The notes under the pieces were generated by a model. That model did not search any database and was not told where the DNA came from. It saw only the letters and a list, made by a program, of their open reading frames with translations. A stretch of 64,000 nucleotides of DNA from Cystobasidium ongulense. Its lineage: Eukaryota; Basidiomycota; Cystobasidiomycetes; Cystobasidiales; Cystobasidiaceae. The translations under genes and the position numbers were made by a program. The DNA is taken from contig BQUP01000012.1 in NCBI GenBank assembly GCA_022835595.1, forward strand, positions 124,001 to 188,000, given 5' to 3'. Below are positions 45,362-55,956 of the stretch, in pieces (position 1 is the stretch's first letter; each line of letters opens with the position of its first letter).

Positions 45362-47905
45362 TCAATCCTTCTTGACTCCGTTGCTAGTGTAGCTCTGGGC
45401 ATACAAGCTCTTCTCGTTGTGAACCCACTTCGCTTGCTGCGGTGCTGTCTGAGCCGGTTTTCCACGTTGACGAAGCTCCTCATTATCCATGAAGTAAATG
45501 AGCATGCCAAACATAGTCAAAAATGTTACCGCACCAATCATGACTGATATGAATGGATGCCTGCCAATGAAATCACCTAGGATCGATAGCTTGCCGACAG
45601 CTTTTCTAGCCATTCGTTCCATCAAGCTCGATGTACGTGTGTAAGGCAGTCTGCCATCGTATAGGTCTTCTAAAGCCTTGAAGATCTGACTTTGGTCAAT
45701 ACGTATCGATTGCTTGTTCACATCGGTAGGGTAGAACTTATCCCATGCAGGATCAGCGATTATCATCAATGGTTCTGGTCGATTGGGTCGAATCGCATAG
45801 GTAGATTGTAGGTATTTGCTCCATTGATCTCCGTCAACCCAGACGAATTTGATAGGTTTCGCTTTTGTACTGACTACTTTCATAGCGGCATCCCAAGCCT
45901 TCGCAGTCTGTCGGAGTTCATTTTGATGCTGCCTCATTGCGTTTGCCCCAAGGATTTTCGGGTTGAGCACAGCGACGCCTATGAAGCTTTCACTGCGGTC
46001 TTGGCCATCTTCCATATAATCCTTGAAGTTTACACCTGTTAATTCGGTCAAGTACGGATGCTTTCTGCCGTGTAGCCATGTTGAAACCTTACGCTCCGCT
46101 TCTTTGCGGCGGACTTCTTGGGTATCAGAAGATGTTGAAGTCGAGTGAAGGTCGGTGAAATTGAGAGAATCAACAGGTACGAGCTCGTGGTCTTTGAAGA
46201 CCAGCAGGGAAGGATGCGTTTGCGGGTAGTCGAATTGGGCGAAGAGGTCAGGCGAAGAAGATTTGAAGACAGGCGCGGTGCCCATCAAGGTACTAGCTGC
46301 TGTTGAAACGATATCCAACTCGCTTGCGGGTGTATTTGCAGGGTAGAGGTAGAGGAAGAAGACCTCATCCTCTTTCGCAATGTCCTCGAGTTCATATGGG
46401 CTGATATCCCGCATGCCAGTGCTGATAAGCAAACGAATCAAAGTCAGTCACTGGTGCCGAAGCTGTTGCAGCGCAGTGAAAGGGACCTACGCAAGCGCTG
46501 CTTTGTTAGCAAAAGCTTCCATTTGGGACAACGCCCTTCCGCCGTTGTATTCCGCTTTCTCCCCTCCCTGATAAAAGACCAGTGTAGGATAACCAGTAAT
46601 GCCTTCTTGTCTACATTTAGCCTTGTTTTCCGAAGCATCACAGTTAAACTCGACAACGTTTACTCTGCCTTTCAGGGAGTGGGCGAGATCTTTCCAGATC
46701 GGAGCCAGTCTTTTGCAGTGGGAGCACCAAGGAGCGTAAAACTTGACAAACGCGGGACCTTGTTCACTGTCCGGCGATAATAGCGCGTTCAATTCAGGTG
46801 TTTTGAGATGCTGGACCTGGCCTTCAGGATTCGGAGTGAGGCGCTTATGATGCTGTTGTACTCGAAGTAGAGGCGCGGCCTCGGCATCCGCGTTGTGCAT
46901 TTGTTCTACGACAGGCCTCTCTTCTGTGACAGGTGCACCTGTAGATTGTGCTTCTACAGCTTGAGCGTTACCAGTAGTTACTGCTGCTGCTGGCTCGCCG
47001 AGAATCACTATCTTCCCATATGCTTCCGAAACCGCGGTTCTTTGAGCTGCAGCAGTTGTCTGTTCAAGCTCGCCCTCTACTTTCCTCGCAGGCACCGGGT
47101 TTGCAGCAGTATCATCTTCGATTTCAGATCCTGCCTCAGCGGGTGGGAGTATTTCTTCCAACTTAGGTTCATCTGGCAGGCGGTCATCTAGCCATTTGTT
47201 TAATCTCACAGCCGAGCGTTCTTTCTTGTATGCCTCGACGAATTCGCCATTTTCGAATAAAAATAATGAAGGGTAGCCTTTGACGTCGTTCTTGTCACAA
47301 AGGTCTGTTTATCATGGACAAAGGTAATTTAGCTGAAACTCATGCTCTACGAAAAGCAGGGCATCACGATAACTTACCGCCGTATACTGAGCAATCTACT
47401 TGACCGAAGTGGAAGTTGATGGATTCTTCCTGATGTTTTCGCGACTCTACGAGCCTGGAAACAGTACTAGAGATCAGCATACGAGCGACTGCTAACGTGC
47501 AGGGAGGACGACCTGTAGCCGACGTCAAGACTCACTCTTTCCATGTAGGGACGAAGGCCTTGCAATGATGGCAGAACGGCGAGTAATGCTCGACAAACCT
47601 GCAATTGAATGGAAGTCAATCGATTTCATTCAGGCTGAGTCGCGTAAACTGCAGACAACTGCTCTACGATCCTGAAAGCAGTCTGCCTGCTCAGTGCAAT
47701 GGTAATCAACTCACCATATACCATCACGCGTAGTCTCTTGAAACGTATCAGGCGTGAGCTGAGTGCCAGCGTGCATGTCGAGTTTCGTAGGCGCTGCGGA
47801 TGCCACGACTGGCGCGTGCAGGACGAGACTTGCGAGTGCCAATAGAGCCGAACCAGCGGCGTATACTGTGAACCATGATGACTGTCTGCCAGTGCGGCTA
47901 GCCAT
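45362..47905 (-). CDS. Membrane-anchored PDI-like protein with two thioredoxin domains
   Basis: Five exons (47905-47715, 47598-47536, 47454-47378, 47304-46491, 46421-45362) give 734 residues. A signal/anchor helix (YAAGSALLALASLVLHAP) starts the protein. The first thioredoxin domain has YSPFCHHCKAF, then KGYPSLFLF with the cis-Pro. A linker of about 130 residues precedes the second domain, YAPWCSHCKRLAPIW, then GYPTLVFYQGG. The C-terminal part resembles redox-inactive thioredoxin folds and ends in one transmembrane helix (ISVMIGAVTFLTMFGMLIYF) plus a short basic tail. This is the layout of TMX3/Eps1-type ER oxidoreductases. The tail ends SNGVKKD, which is not a canonical KKxx/KxKxx signal. 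In-frame ATGs at 47923 and 47932 are alternative starts. Confidence 0.88.
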
Positions 47906-48414
47906 TGTCCCCTTCTGGCGCATTTGTCGCATCCTTGATGTACGTGGCAGTGAACAAAGAGCTGCAAGATGGAAAATGTGTAAATGTGTCACCGACAAGC
48001 TGGACAATCGGGATTACTGGCTGAGAAAAGCTAGCTCTCAGCATAAGAATACATTCACGCTGGCACCGTCGCTCTGCTTGATGTTACCTTTGTACACAAT
48101 TTTTGATACTTGAGCATGCGCGGCACATTAAGCGTCGGAGTGGCAAACATTCATCACAGTGGCATTCAAAGGTCGAGCTACCAGCAGAATCATTTCTAAT
48201 GACTGATTACGAGCTACATGATACACCATAGCGATATCCCAAATGCCTGGTTGACAGGTAGAGAATGAGGAGAACGAGGGTAGAAACTAGTACGAGCTGA
48301 TAGAGACGACAATTTTGTTTGGTTGAACGGAAGACGTGACTGATGATACACCTTTTAGATTTATTGAATGATGGAACCTGATTCGCTGCTGGACCTTTCT
48401 TCTGGTGCAGCGCT
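47906..48414. other. Intergenic region between two minus-strand genes
   Basis: 509 bp holding the promoter of the PDI-like gene and the 3' flank of EMG1. No gene seen. Confidence 0.4.
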
Positions 48415-49657
48415 CTAAAGAACATCCCAGATATCCTCGCAAGCGCAGCAAACCTAAGGTAGAAGAAGATCAATCAGGAATGACGGCATAATGTCTAGCT
48501 AAAAAAGAAGAAATGCCTTACCTTTCCACAAGCTACTGATGCACTCAACGAGTATTGCGAAATAGCAATCTTGTCGTCCACCAGATGGTCAGCGAAGTTA
48601 TCTTCACCATGAGCCATAGCACCGATGAATACTACGATGTTCTGTTCTTTAGGTATTTTATCCAGATAACTTGATAACTTGACTGGTGTTGAATCGAATG
48701 AGAATGTGATTTTGTAGGAATTGCTTGGTAAGTGGTCGGTTATTGGGTTCTTTATCACTTTCAGTAGCTTGTCAGAGCCGTTGACACTGCGGATGGACAA
48801 TTTGTGTAGAAGTTGGACTATAGCATGAGACGGGACAGATTGTCAATGAAGCACGAGGTATTCTCCATTGATAGTATTGACTTACCCATGAGACCGGCAA
48901 ATCGTTTGAATGTTCTGGGAATTCGCACAGATGGGTTGACTTCGATTAGTACACCCTTTGCAGTTTGGATGTAGACTTGAAGAAGACCAGCCTTGTTCAG
49001 TGGTGAATCGAGGAGGGTGAGGAGGCACTATACTTCAAATTTTAGCATACGGAGTCGCACGTGCTCCCTTGCATGGAATTTCCGAGCGAACCTACCTGAT
49101 GCGTGATGTCGGGTCTTGCAGTAGCTACTTCTCGTTGCATCTTGCTCAAAATACCTTGCTGGAGAATGAGAAAGTAGGCATGAGTATACATAAAGGACAG
49201 CGCTTGTGTTGCGAATACTCACATGATCATCGCAGTTCAACAATGTATACCTCGCTTCTCCCGAGTCATGTCTTCCATCGCGTCTCGCCGCACCAGAACC
49301 ACCTCCACTGCTGATCTGGTAAGTCTCTAAGCATGCCTGACTGAGGACGATATACAGTCTTCGCGAGGTTTCCTTCTCAGCTGCAGTTTTGGGTATCCTG
49401 GGAGCTTGAGGGACCATCGATGGGTTGGCAAGAGGTCTCTTGCGGTTGTTGACTGGGCGGCTTTGAGTGCTGCTTGCCGTTTCTGCTGTTGATGCACTCA
49501 TATTGCTCATTCGACTGCTGCTGGGACCTTCCTCGTCGTTTTCATCGTCGCCGCCGTTGTCCATTTCATTATCTTCACCATTTCCAGTTGCTGCTACTTT
49601 CGCCTGCAATGGCCGCGATGGCACAAATTCAGGCGCGCTCGCTGTCATTCCAACCAT
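48415..49657 (-). CDS. EMG1: 18S rRNA N1-pseudouridine methyltransferase Emg1/Nep1
   Basis: Five exons (49657-49223, 49158-49096, 49027-48886, 48817-48522, 48453-48415) give 324 residues. A long acidic N-terminal extension precedes the SPOUT domain. That domain has [113 protein letters not shown] and the C-terminal [11 protein letters not shown]. These are the conserved Emg1 blocks. The enzyme methylates the hypermodified 18S pseudouridine and is needed for 40S assembly in the nucleolus. The last exon is only 39 nt. The gene diverges from SCO1. Confidence 0.96.
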
Positions 49658-50036
49658 GATGGGCGGTTCCTTGAGTGATGAAGAGCTCTCAACAGGATAT
49701 ACCAATGTATAGTTGATGTTTGTAGAAGCAAAGTGCAACTCCCCGAAAATTTGCCCATGCGTGCCGTGGAGGAGCGTGATCGGGCAAGAAAGTGGAAAGT
49801 CTGGCGAAAAGCCGGCTGTTCTGGCTGTGAGTGAGCTAATCTAGCAGTGGTGCGTACTGAAACCGAGACTTGTATCGCTGTAACTGCTCTACTTACTGAG
49901 CTCTCCGAATTGGCAGTCTTGTTCCACGCCACGATCACCGAAGCACTGAAATGCAAGGTTAGCAATGGAGCATCCTCACATTGCTACCTAACATATGCAT
50001 TCAGTCACTACAAAGTATACAATACGCTCATTCAGA
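49658..50036. promoter_or_regulatory. Bidirectional promoter between EMG1 and SCO1
   Basis: 379 bp between divergent start codons with no supported coding frame. Confidence 0.5.
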
Positions 50037-51336
50037 ATGCAAGCCACCATCTGTCGCTGTCAGCAAGTGGTGCGTGGGTCTGCTGCGAAAGCCGACCACG
50101 CTTGGCTGATTGACTTCACCCCCGACAGCTTTCGTCTGGGACTGCTCGACAAGCCTTGCAAAGCAGGTCTTACAAGCCTGCTTTTCCAACCATCCGCCGC
50201 AACCTAGCAAGTTCAAGTCGGTGGAGCAGACCCGAGCCTGCGTCCGAAAAGCCTGCGACGCCTGTAACCTCGTCATCAGCTCCTAAAGCCAGTGCCGAAA
50301 CATCCAAGCTGTACACTGAGCGCCAGCGAACTGGTGGAGTAAGCAGCAGCCCATTGTTGCCATTCATAGATCGCTCGTAACTAACGTTTATCTTGCTTCT
50401 CACAGCCCTTCAGCTGGAAAGCTGCTGCCGTGTTTGTCGTCACCGGTACAGGCCTATATCTATACTTCCAGAATGAGAAGAAAAAGATGCTAGAGAAGAA
50501 GAGTGAGCTCTTGCATCGATTCAATGTACTAGCTCATCTAATCTCTGGTATGATTATTATAAACAGGACAAGAAACCTCTGCCCAGAAAGTCGGTCGGCC
50601 CAAGATTGGAGGTCCTTTCAAATTGACTACGCAATATGGCAAGGAATTCACCGATAAAGACTTACTCGGCAAGTTCAGTCTCGTATATGTGAGTCCACCT
50701 CTCTAGACTCCCAGCTACCGAAGACGCTCGCTGACAATCTGCGAAATGACACAGTTCGGATTCACTAATTGTCCCGACATTTGCCCTGAGGAGCTTGACA
50801 AGATGGCAGTAGTAGTAGACAAGATTCGTGAGTCTCAAGTTACAATATCAAGTTCTACTTCAGAGTGCTGACACCGCGGCGAATCCAGTCGCTCAACACG
50901 GCAAGGATTCGATCCTTCCTGTCTTCATCACTTGCGATCCCGCCCGAGACAGCGTGCAAGCTATCAAGACATACTGCAGTGATTTCCATCCCACTCTTGT
51001 CGGTCTAACTGGCACATACGACGATATCAAGAGGACTTGCAAAACCTATAGAGTCTACTTCTCAACGCCGCCGGATGCAAAAGCAACTGATGATTACCTA
51101 GTTGATCATTCTATTTTGTATGTCAACCACCTTCTATTCGCTTGTAAAAATTCAGATACTAATTCTGTGTCCCCATGATTTTGGTGCGTTTGAACAGCTT
51201 CTATTTAATGGATCCAAACGGTGGATTCGTCGACGCCTTTGGTCGATCTGCAACCGTTGATGAAGTGACAGGAAAAATAGATAATTACATGAAGGAATGG
51301 AAGGCAGGCAGGCGATTCTCGGAGGAGACTGAGTAG
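50037..51336 (+). CDS. SCO1: Mitochondrial copper chaperone Sco1 (cytochrome c oxidase assembly)
   Basis: Seven exons (50037-50069, 50129-50338, 50406-50502, 50567-50688, 50755-50827, 50889-51117, 51198-51336) give 300 residues. A basic, Ser-rich presequence is followed by one membrane helix ([17 protein letters not shown]). The Sco thioredoxin-like domain has [32 protein letters not shown] (copper-binding CxxxC, Cys160/Cys164), [10 protein letters not shown] and [14 protein letters not shown] with the copper-ligand His. Sco1 delivers copper to the CuA site of Cox2 in the inner membrane. The short first exon was chosen because it supplies the only in-phase ATG and a presequence-like start. 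The rest is firm. Confidence 0.94.
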
Positions 51337-51893
51337 AGCATAGCAAAGACCTCAATTGTTGTATCAGCAATTTTGCAGTGACATTCAAGCAAGCCCTCTT
51401 CAGCATTCGCCAGACATACTCTTATACTCGCCGTTTGGTCCCGAACTTTCACGTTCACTGAAGTACAGGTTGTAGTATGCATCGGTCGTTGCATTGCAAT
51501 CTGCATCTAAACATTGTTCAGGGCATTGAAAATAGCTGAGAAGAGTTACCAACAACAGGAACTAACATAGGAATGAAGCTGTACTGCAGTAGTACCAGCT
51601 AACTGAAGTTTCACAATATCCGCCATTTCCGTAAGACAGAACTAATTGAAAAGCTGAAGGGAAAAAGAGGTGGAGAAAAGGTGGAGGGGACAAACAAACA
51701 AAATAAACTATGGCTACATGACCTTAATTAAACTCTCCGTTTTATTGGTTTGCGTCGCATACATTGAGATGGAGCATTTCCGAAGGTTGTAAACATTGTG
51801 ATGGTCGACTGTTGGAAACGAAGAGAAGAGCAGGAGCTCGATTTGCATTCGTGATTGAAGAGAAAACATATATGTAATTATTACCAAGGTCGC
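51337..51893. other. Convergent 3' region between SCO1 and CDC14
   Basis: 557 bp, AT-rich in its right half, no gene seen. It must contain both transcript ends. Confidence 0.45.
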
Positions 51894-54800
51894 CTAAACC
51901 TCTTCAACTGATCTTCTGCGTCTCGTGTTTCTTCCTAGTCTAGTAGAAACAGGTGCATTAATACTCGATGCATTGTGACGTTGAATATCTCTAGCGGTAG
52001 CATCTGGTCCAGTAGGTACACCCAGCTGATCAGCAGTTCTAGCCGCACTGGCCACGGCCGCTTTCCTTCTTCCAACCCGCTGTACGCGTTGTGGAAGTTT
52101 TGAAGGTGAAGTAGGTGGTTGTGAATGTATAATCGAATTGGAAGGGTATGTATGACGAGATGAAGAAGGTAAAGCAGGTGGCGGGGGAGTAGCTGTACTA
52201 TCTCTACCATTGGCAGCAGAAGCATGTGAAAATTGACTCGATAATGCTTCTTTAGATCTTGTAGCTCGTAGGAAATACTTCTTTTCCGAAGAAGACGAGG
52301 AAGATGATATATTGCCTCCGCGCAAGTCTTCTTCACAAACTGATCCTAGACCAATATTACGTTTCGAACCTTTGCCTGTATTTGTGGAGTTCGCGACGAC
52401 ATTGACGGTGCCAGAGGCTGACCTGCCTCTTGCTCTTGGTGGGGGATTGCCAGCAACAGCAACAGGTGCAGCATGATTTGTATTTTCATCATTGAACTCG
52501 ATAGGAGCGACTTTGTCCAATTGTCGATTGTCGTGTATAGTGGTCAGAGGTCTCTGTTGTCCCCGTGGCTTGGCAATCCGCGAACTTGTAGGAGTCTTGC
52601 TGCGGTTTTGCGCTGCATTGGTAGCTGCAACACTAGTGACGGATAAGGGCGCCTCGAATGAAATTGCCGCCGTATCAACAGCAGAAGTGGGCAGGATGTC
52701 GTCCAACTGTTCCTGGGAGGGCTTGATATCTTCCGTGACAAGCAACAAGTGACTAGTCTTCAAGTTGTACGACCTTGGCGAACCATGGGAGGGTTGTGTA
52801 TCATCCATGAGCATGTCTTCATCTCTCTCCGCAGCAGATGGAGTCGCCGATATTTCTCTACCATGTCCTCTAGGCGAATGCGACGCTCTCGCGGATCCGT
52901 GATGACTACCCGCAACCGACGCTACTGAAACAGAAGCTGTTCTTTCGCGTTCCCTGCTTGCTCTAGCCATTCTATTCTGTGCAGCTTGCGTCTCCATTTG
53001 ATCAACGAATACATCGTCATGCAACGCATCTACAGTTTCCGGTGCTGCAACTGCATGTCTAGTTTTCGCACCTGGCGTCTTGCGAGGCTGGCCAGGCACG
53101 GTTGTGGGATGGACAAGATGTGGAGTAACAGCTCTTGGAGTTGCCAGTCTGCCAATAGGCGGTAATGACGAGTCCTTGAGGGTAAGAGTGTCTTCTTTCT
53201 CATCATCTGCAGGTGGTGTGAGCGGTCTCTCAACTTCCGACAATAGCAGTGATGGGTTCTCGGCCTTGTATCGATCAATAGCGCCCCATTTAACCCATGT
53301 CATCTGGTTCTCGTACATATAATGTTGCTGAGGACCGACGCATGTTCCTGGACGCATGAGGCGCATAAACCCTACTACTTCCGTTGCTGTAAAGCCGTAC
53401 TTGTAGATGAGGTATGCGCCAATAAGAGTACCTGTTCTGCCTAGTCCAGCTTTGCAGTGTACAGCTACTACACCTCCACTTCCAATTACTCTTTCCGAGA
53501 GATCTATGAAATCGCGTACCATCTCCATGGTTGGGTTTGTGCCATCATCAAAATACATCTCTCGGTGCTCCATCCCTCGTTCGATAAATCTTCGCTCATC
53601 GTATAACTTCTTGTTCAATCTGACAACCATTTTGACATTGTTCGACTCAAAGTAGTCTAGGACGTTCCTGAAAGCCTTGTTGATCTTGCCAGTCGGCGAT
53701 CCACTAGCTGCCCCTTTCCCTTTCGGAGAAGATCCACCAGGCGACAAATTACCAGAGTGTGAAGTTGCTTCTTCGCTGTTAAAGCCACTTTCTACAGGAG
53801 AAGCAAAAGCTAAGAAATGAGGAGTGATAAAGTTCCAATCTCCATTCTCAACCTTCTCGTAATATTCGTATTCTTGCAAGTTGAATTCATCCAGTTTCAG
53901 CAATCTATTGTCGATTGACTTGCGAGTGCCGAAGATGATATCTTGTAACGATAGATGAAAATCTGCTCTTGCATAACCTGCATCTCTGAAAGGCTGTAGT
54001 TCCAGACATGCGACTGGATGTAGGGCATCGGCAGGTGACCATCGAAGAACGATCATCTGCGAAGGGAGACGTATGAGTCAGGCAAGCTCAGTACGCGACA
54101 GTCATCCACTTACTGCATAGAGTGCCATCAAGAGGGCGGCATTCGCTTTCTTGTCCGGTTCGTCGGCTGAAAATAGGATGATGCGTTTCGTGCGGAGGGT
54201 AGGGTTCTGCAAGGAAGAGTTAAGGGCGTCAGTAAACAAAACAATACGGTATATGCTTAAGGCTCCAGCTACTGCGTCTGCTCGTAACCGGCTGACAGCA
54301 TCGAGTTGCCACATTGAGCAGAGACGCCAGCTGGAGCCAAAGACGACCAGGCTGTACCTACCTCGAGCAGGTCATGAAGGTGGAGACAGAAACGATACAG
54401 ACAGGCAACATTGAGCTGACAATAAACACATCTCAGTATGAAATAAGGTATGGGTGTGGTGTACAGGCACTCACCGGCCCGGTATCTCTGAAGAAACTGA
54501 GATAAGTCAGGTCATTATCTACAGTCAACCAGAAGGTTTCCGTGTGTTTGTGGACGGCGTTGAGTTCGTCTGCCGTGGGTACAGGTTTCGAGAAGTAGGT
54601 GTATCCTAGACGTTCTCCGAATTCGCACACTGGCCCAGACGGGCGTGTGTTTGTGGTTGATGAAAGTCTTGATGTCGAAGTAGAGGGAGCTTTGGAAGTG
54701 GAGGCTGCTGTCACTGACGGCGAGGCTCTGGCTGCAGCACCCAGCCCCGAAGTGCCAGATGTGGAAGCGACAGGAGAGCCAGATGTCGAGTAGAGCAGCG

Positions 54801-54966
54801 TTGAAGGGTCAATGGTGCCTGTGCTGGGTACTGGATCCACCCTGCTGTCGTCCTCTTCGATCTCGTCGGTCATGATGCTGTCGCTGTCGGGGTCGTGCTC
54901 TGACAGGTGGCTGGCGAAGCCCAGGGCAGCGGGGGCGACATGGATGGCGGTGCTTGACGAAGCCAT
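51894..54966 (-). CDS. CDC14: Dual-specificity phosphatase Cdc14
   Basis: Four exons (54966-54475, 54415-54362, 54206-54114, 54056-51894) give 933 residues. Landmarks are ERLGYTYFSKPVPT and NDLTYLSFFRDTGP, then LNVACLYRFCLHLHDLLE, IILFSADEPDKKANAALLM, LQPFRDAGYARADFHLSLQD, the catalytic VHCKAGLGRTG (HCx5R, His at about 413) and GFMRLMRPGTCVGPQQHYM. This is the diagnostic Cdc14 order. Cdc14 reverses Cdk phosphorylation at mitotic exit and cytokinesis. A 110-residue Ser/Thr-rich N-terminal extension and a 420-residue disordered, basic C-terminal tail make it longer than the yeast protein (551). Confidence 0.96.
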
Positions 54967-55956
54967 GGCTGGTATTGGTTGCTGCTGTACCTCTCTGATG
55001 CCTACAATTGAGGCGATATCGCTATCCACCTCTTGCACTGAACTGCGGCTCGTGACTTGCAACTAAGCAGGCAGACACGACGGCGCTGCGGGTGTTGGAC
55101 GGGCTTGGATATGAGCGAGGCACTGCTCCACTCTATCGGAGTATCCTGCCCTATCTTGGCTTCTCGTCTTTGCTTCACGTATGGAGCAGAGCAGAGTGGC
55201 TGTCGCTCTGCCTTTGCCGTCTTTGCGACTGATAGACGATCATTCAACAGCCAGACCCAGAAGAAAGACTGCTGCAACTTGCAAGCACTCGAGCTTCTGC
55301 GTATACGAACATATAGTCTATGCGCACGCTCATCCACTGTCCTTGTCCAGGCCAAACTGTACACCGCTTCCCATCGCCGACGTGAGTCGCTCTCCCTGCG
55401 CCTTTGAACGCTTCCCAGCATCAGACAGCGGGCAGTCAGCTCTATCCAAGCAAAGCAGCAGTCCAACAGTCTTGAGCAGCAGGCCAACATCTGTATTGAT
55501 TACAGACTACACATTCACCACTGTGGATTACTCCTGTGCTGCCCATGCGCCGACCCAATAAACTACATACAATCTGCAAACGTCCAAGCGTCTCTGTCAC
55601 GCCACATTCTATCAACTGCAAAATTCGCCACCGCTTTGAAAGCATGCCAGGTTGAGCTGACAGTTCAAAAGCAAGATAAGCGCAGTACTCCTGATTGGGG
55701 CGAAGTTCGCAAAGCAAGTGAATTTGCAAAAGACAGCATTGTCTTCATTTCCATCTCAGCATCGAGCGGAAGAAGGAGCTAGCCAGCTCGGTATTTCTAT
55801 GATACATACGAACCTCATTGGGGTTCTATTTCCTTGCGTCCAAATTCACGTGATACGTGATTCCGGGTGATGAACCACTAGTATTATCCTTTCCTTTCAG
55901 AAGTTACCACTCTGTGCGCTTGAACATCCCCTACTCACGCCCGACAGGCCTTGACC
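54967..55956. other. Intergenic region, no gene supported
   Basis: About 1 kb holding the CDC14 promoter and the 3' flank of the next gene. A 126-codon plus-strand frame starting with ATG at 55181 has no recognisable sequence and was not accepted. Confidence 0.4.

Noticed and set aside
55181-55561. A 126-codon ATG-initiated plus-strand frame upstream of CDC14
   Set aside because: Composition is unremarkable, no family is recognised, and it overlaps equally long frames on the other strand. More likely chance.
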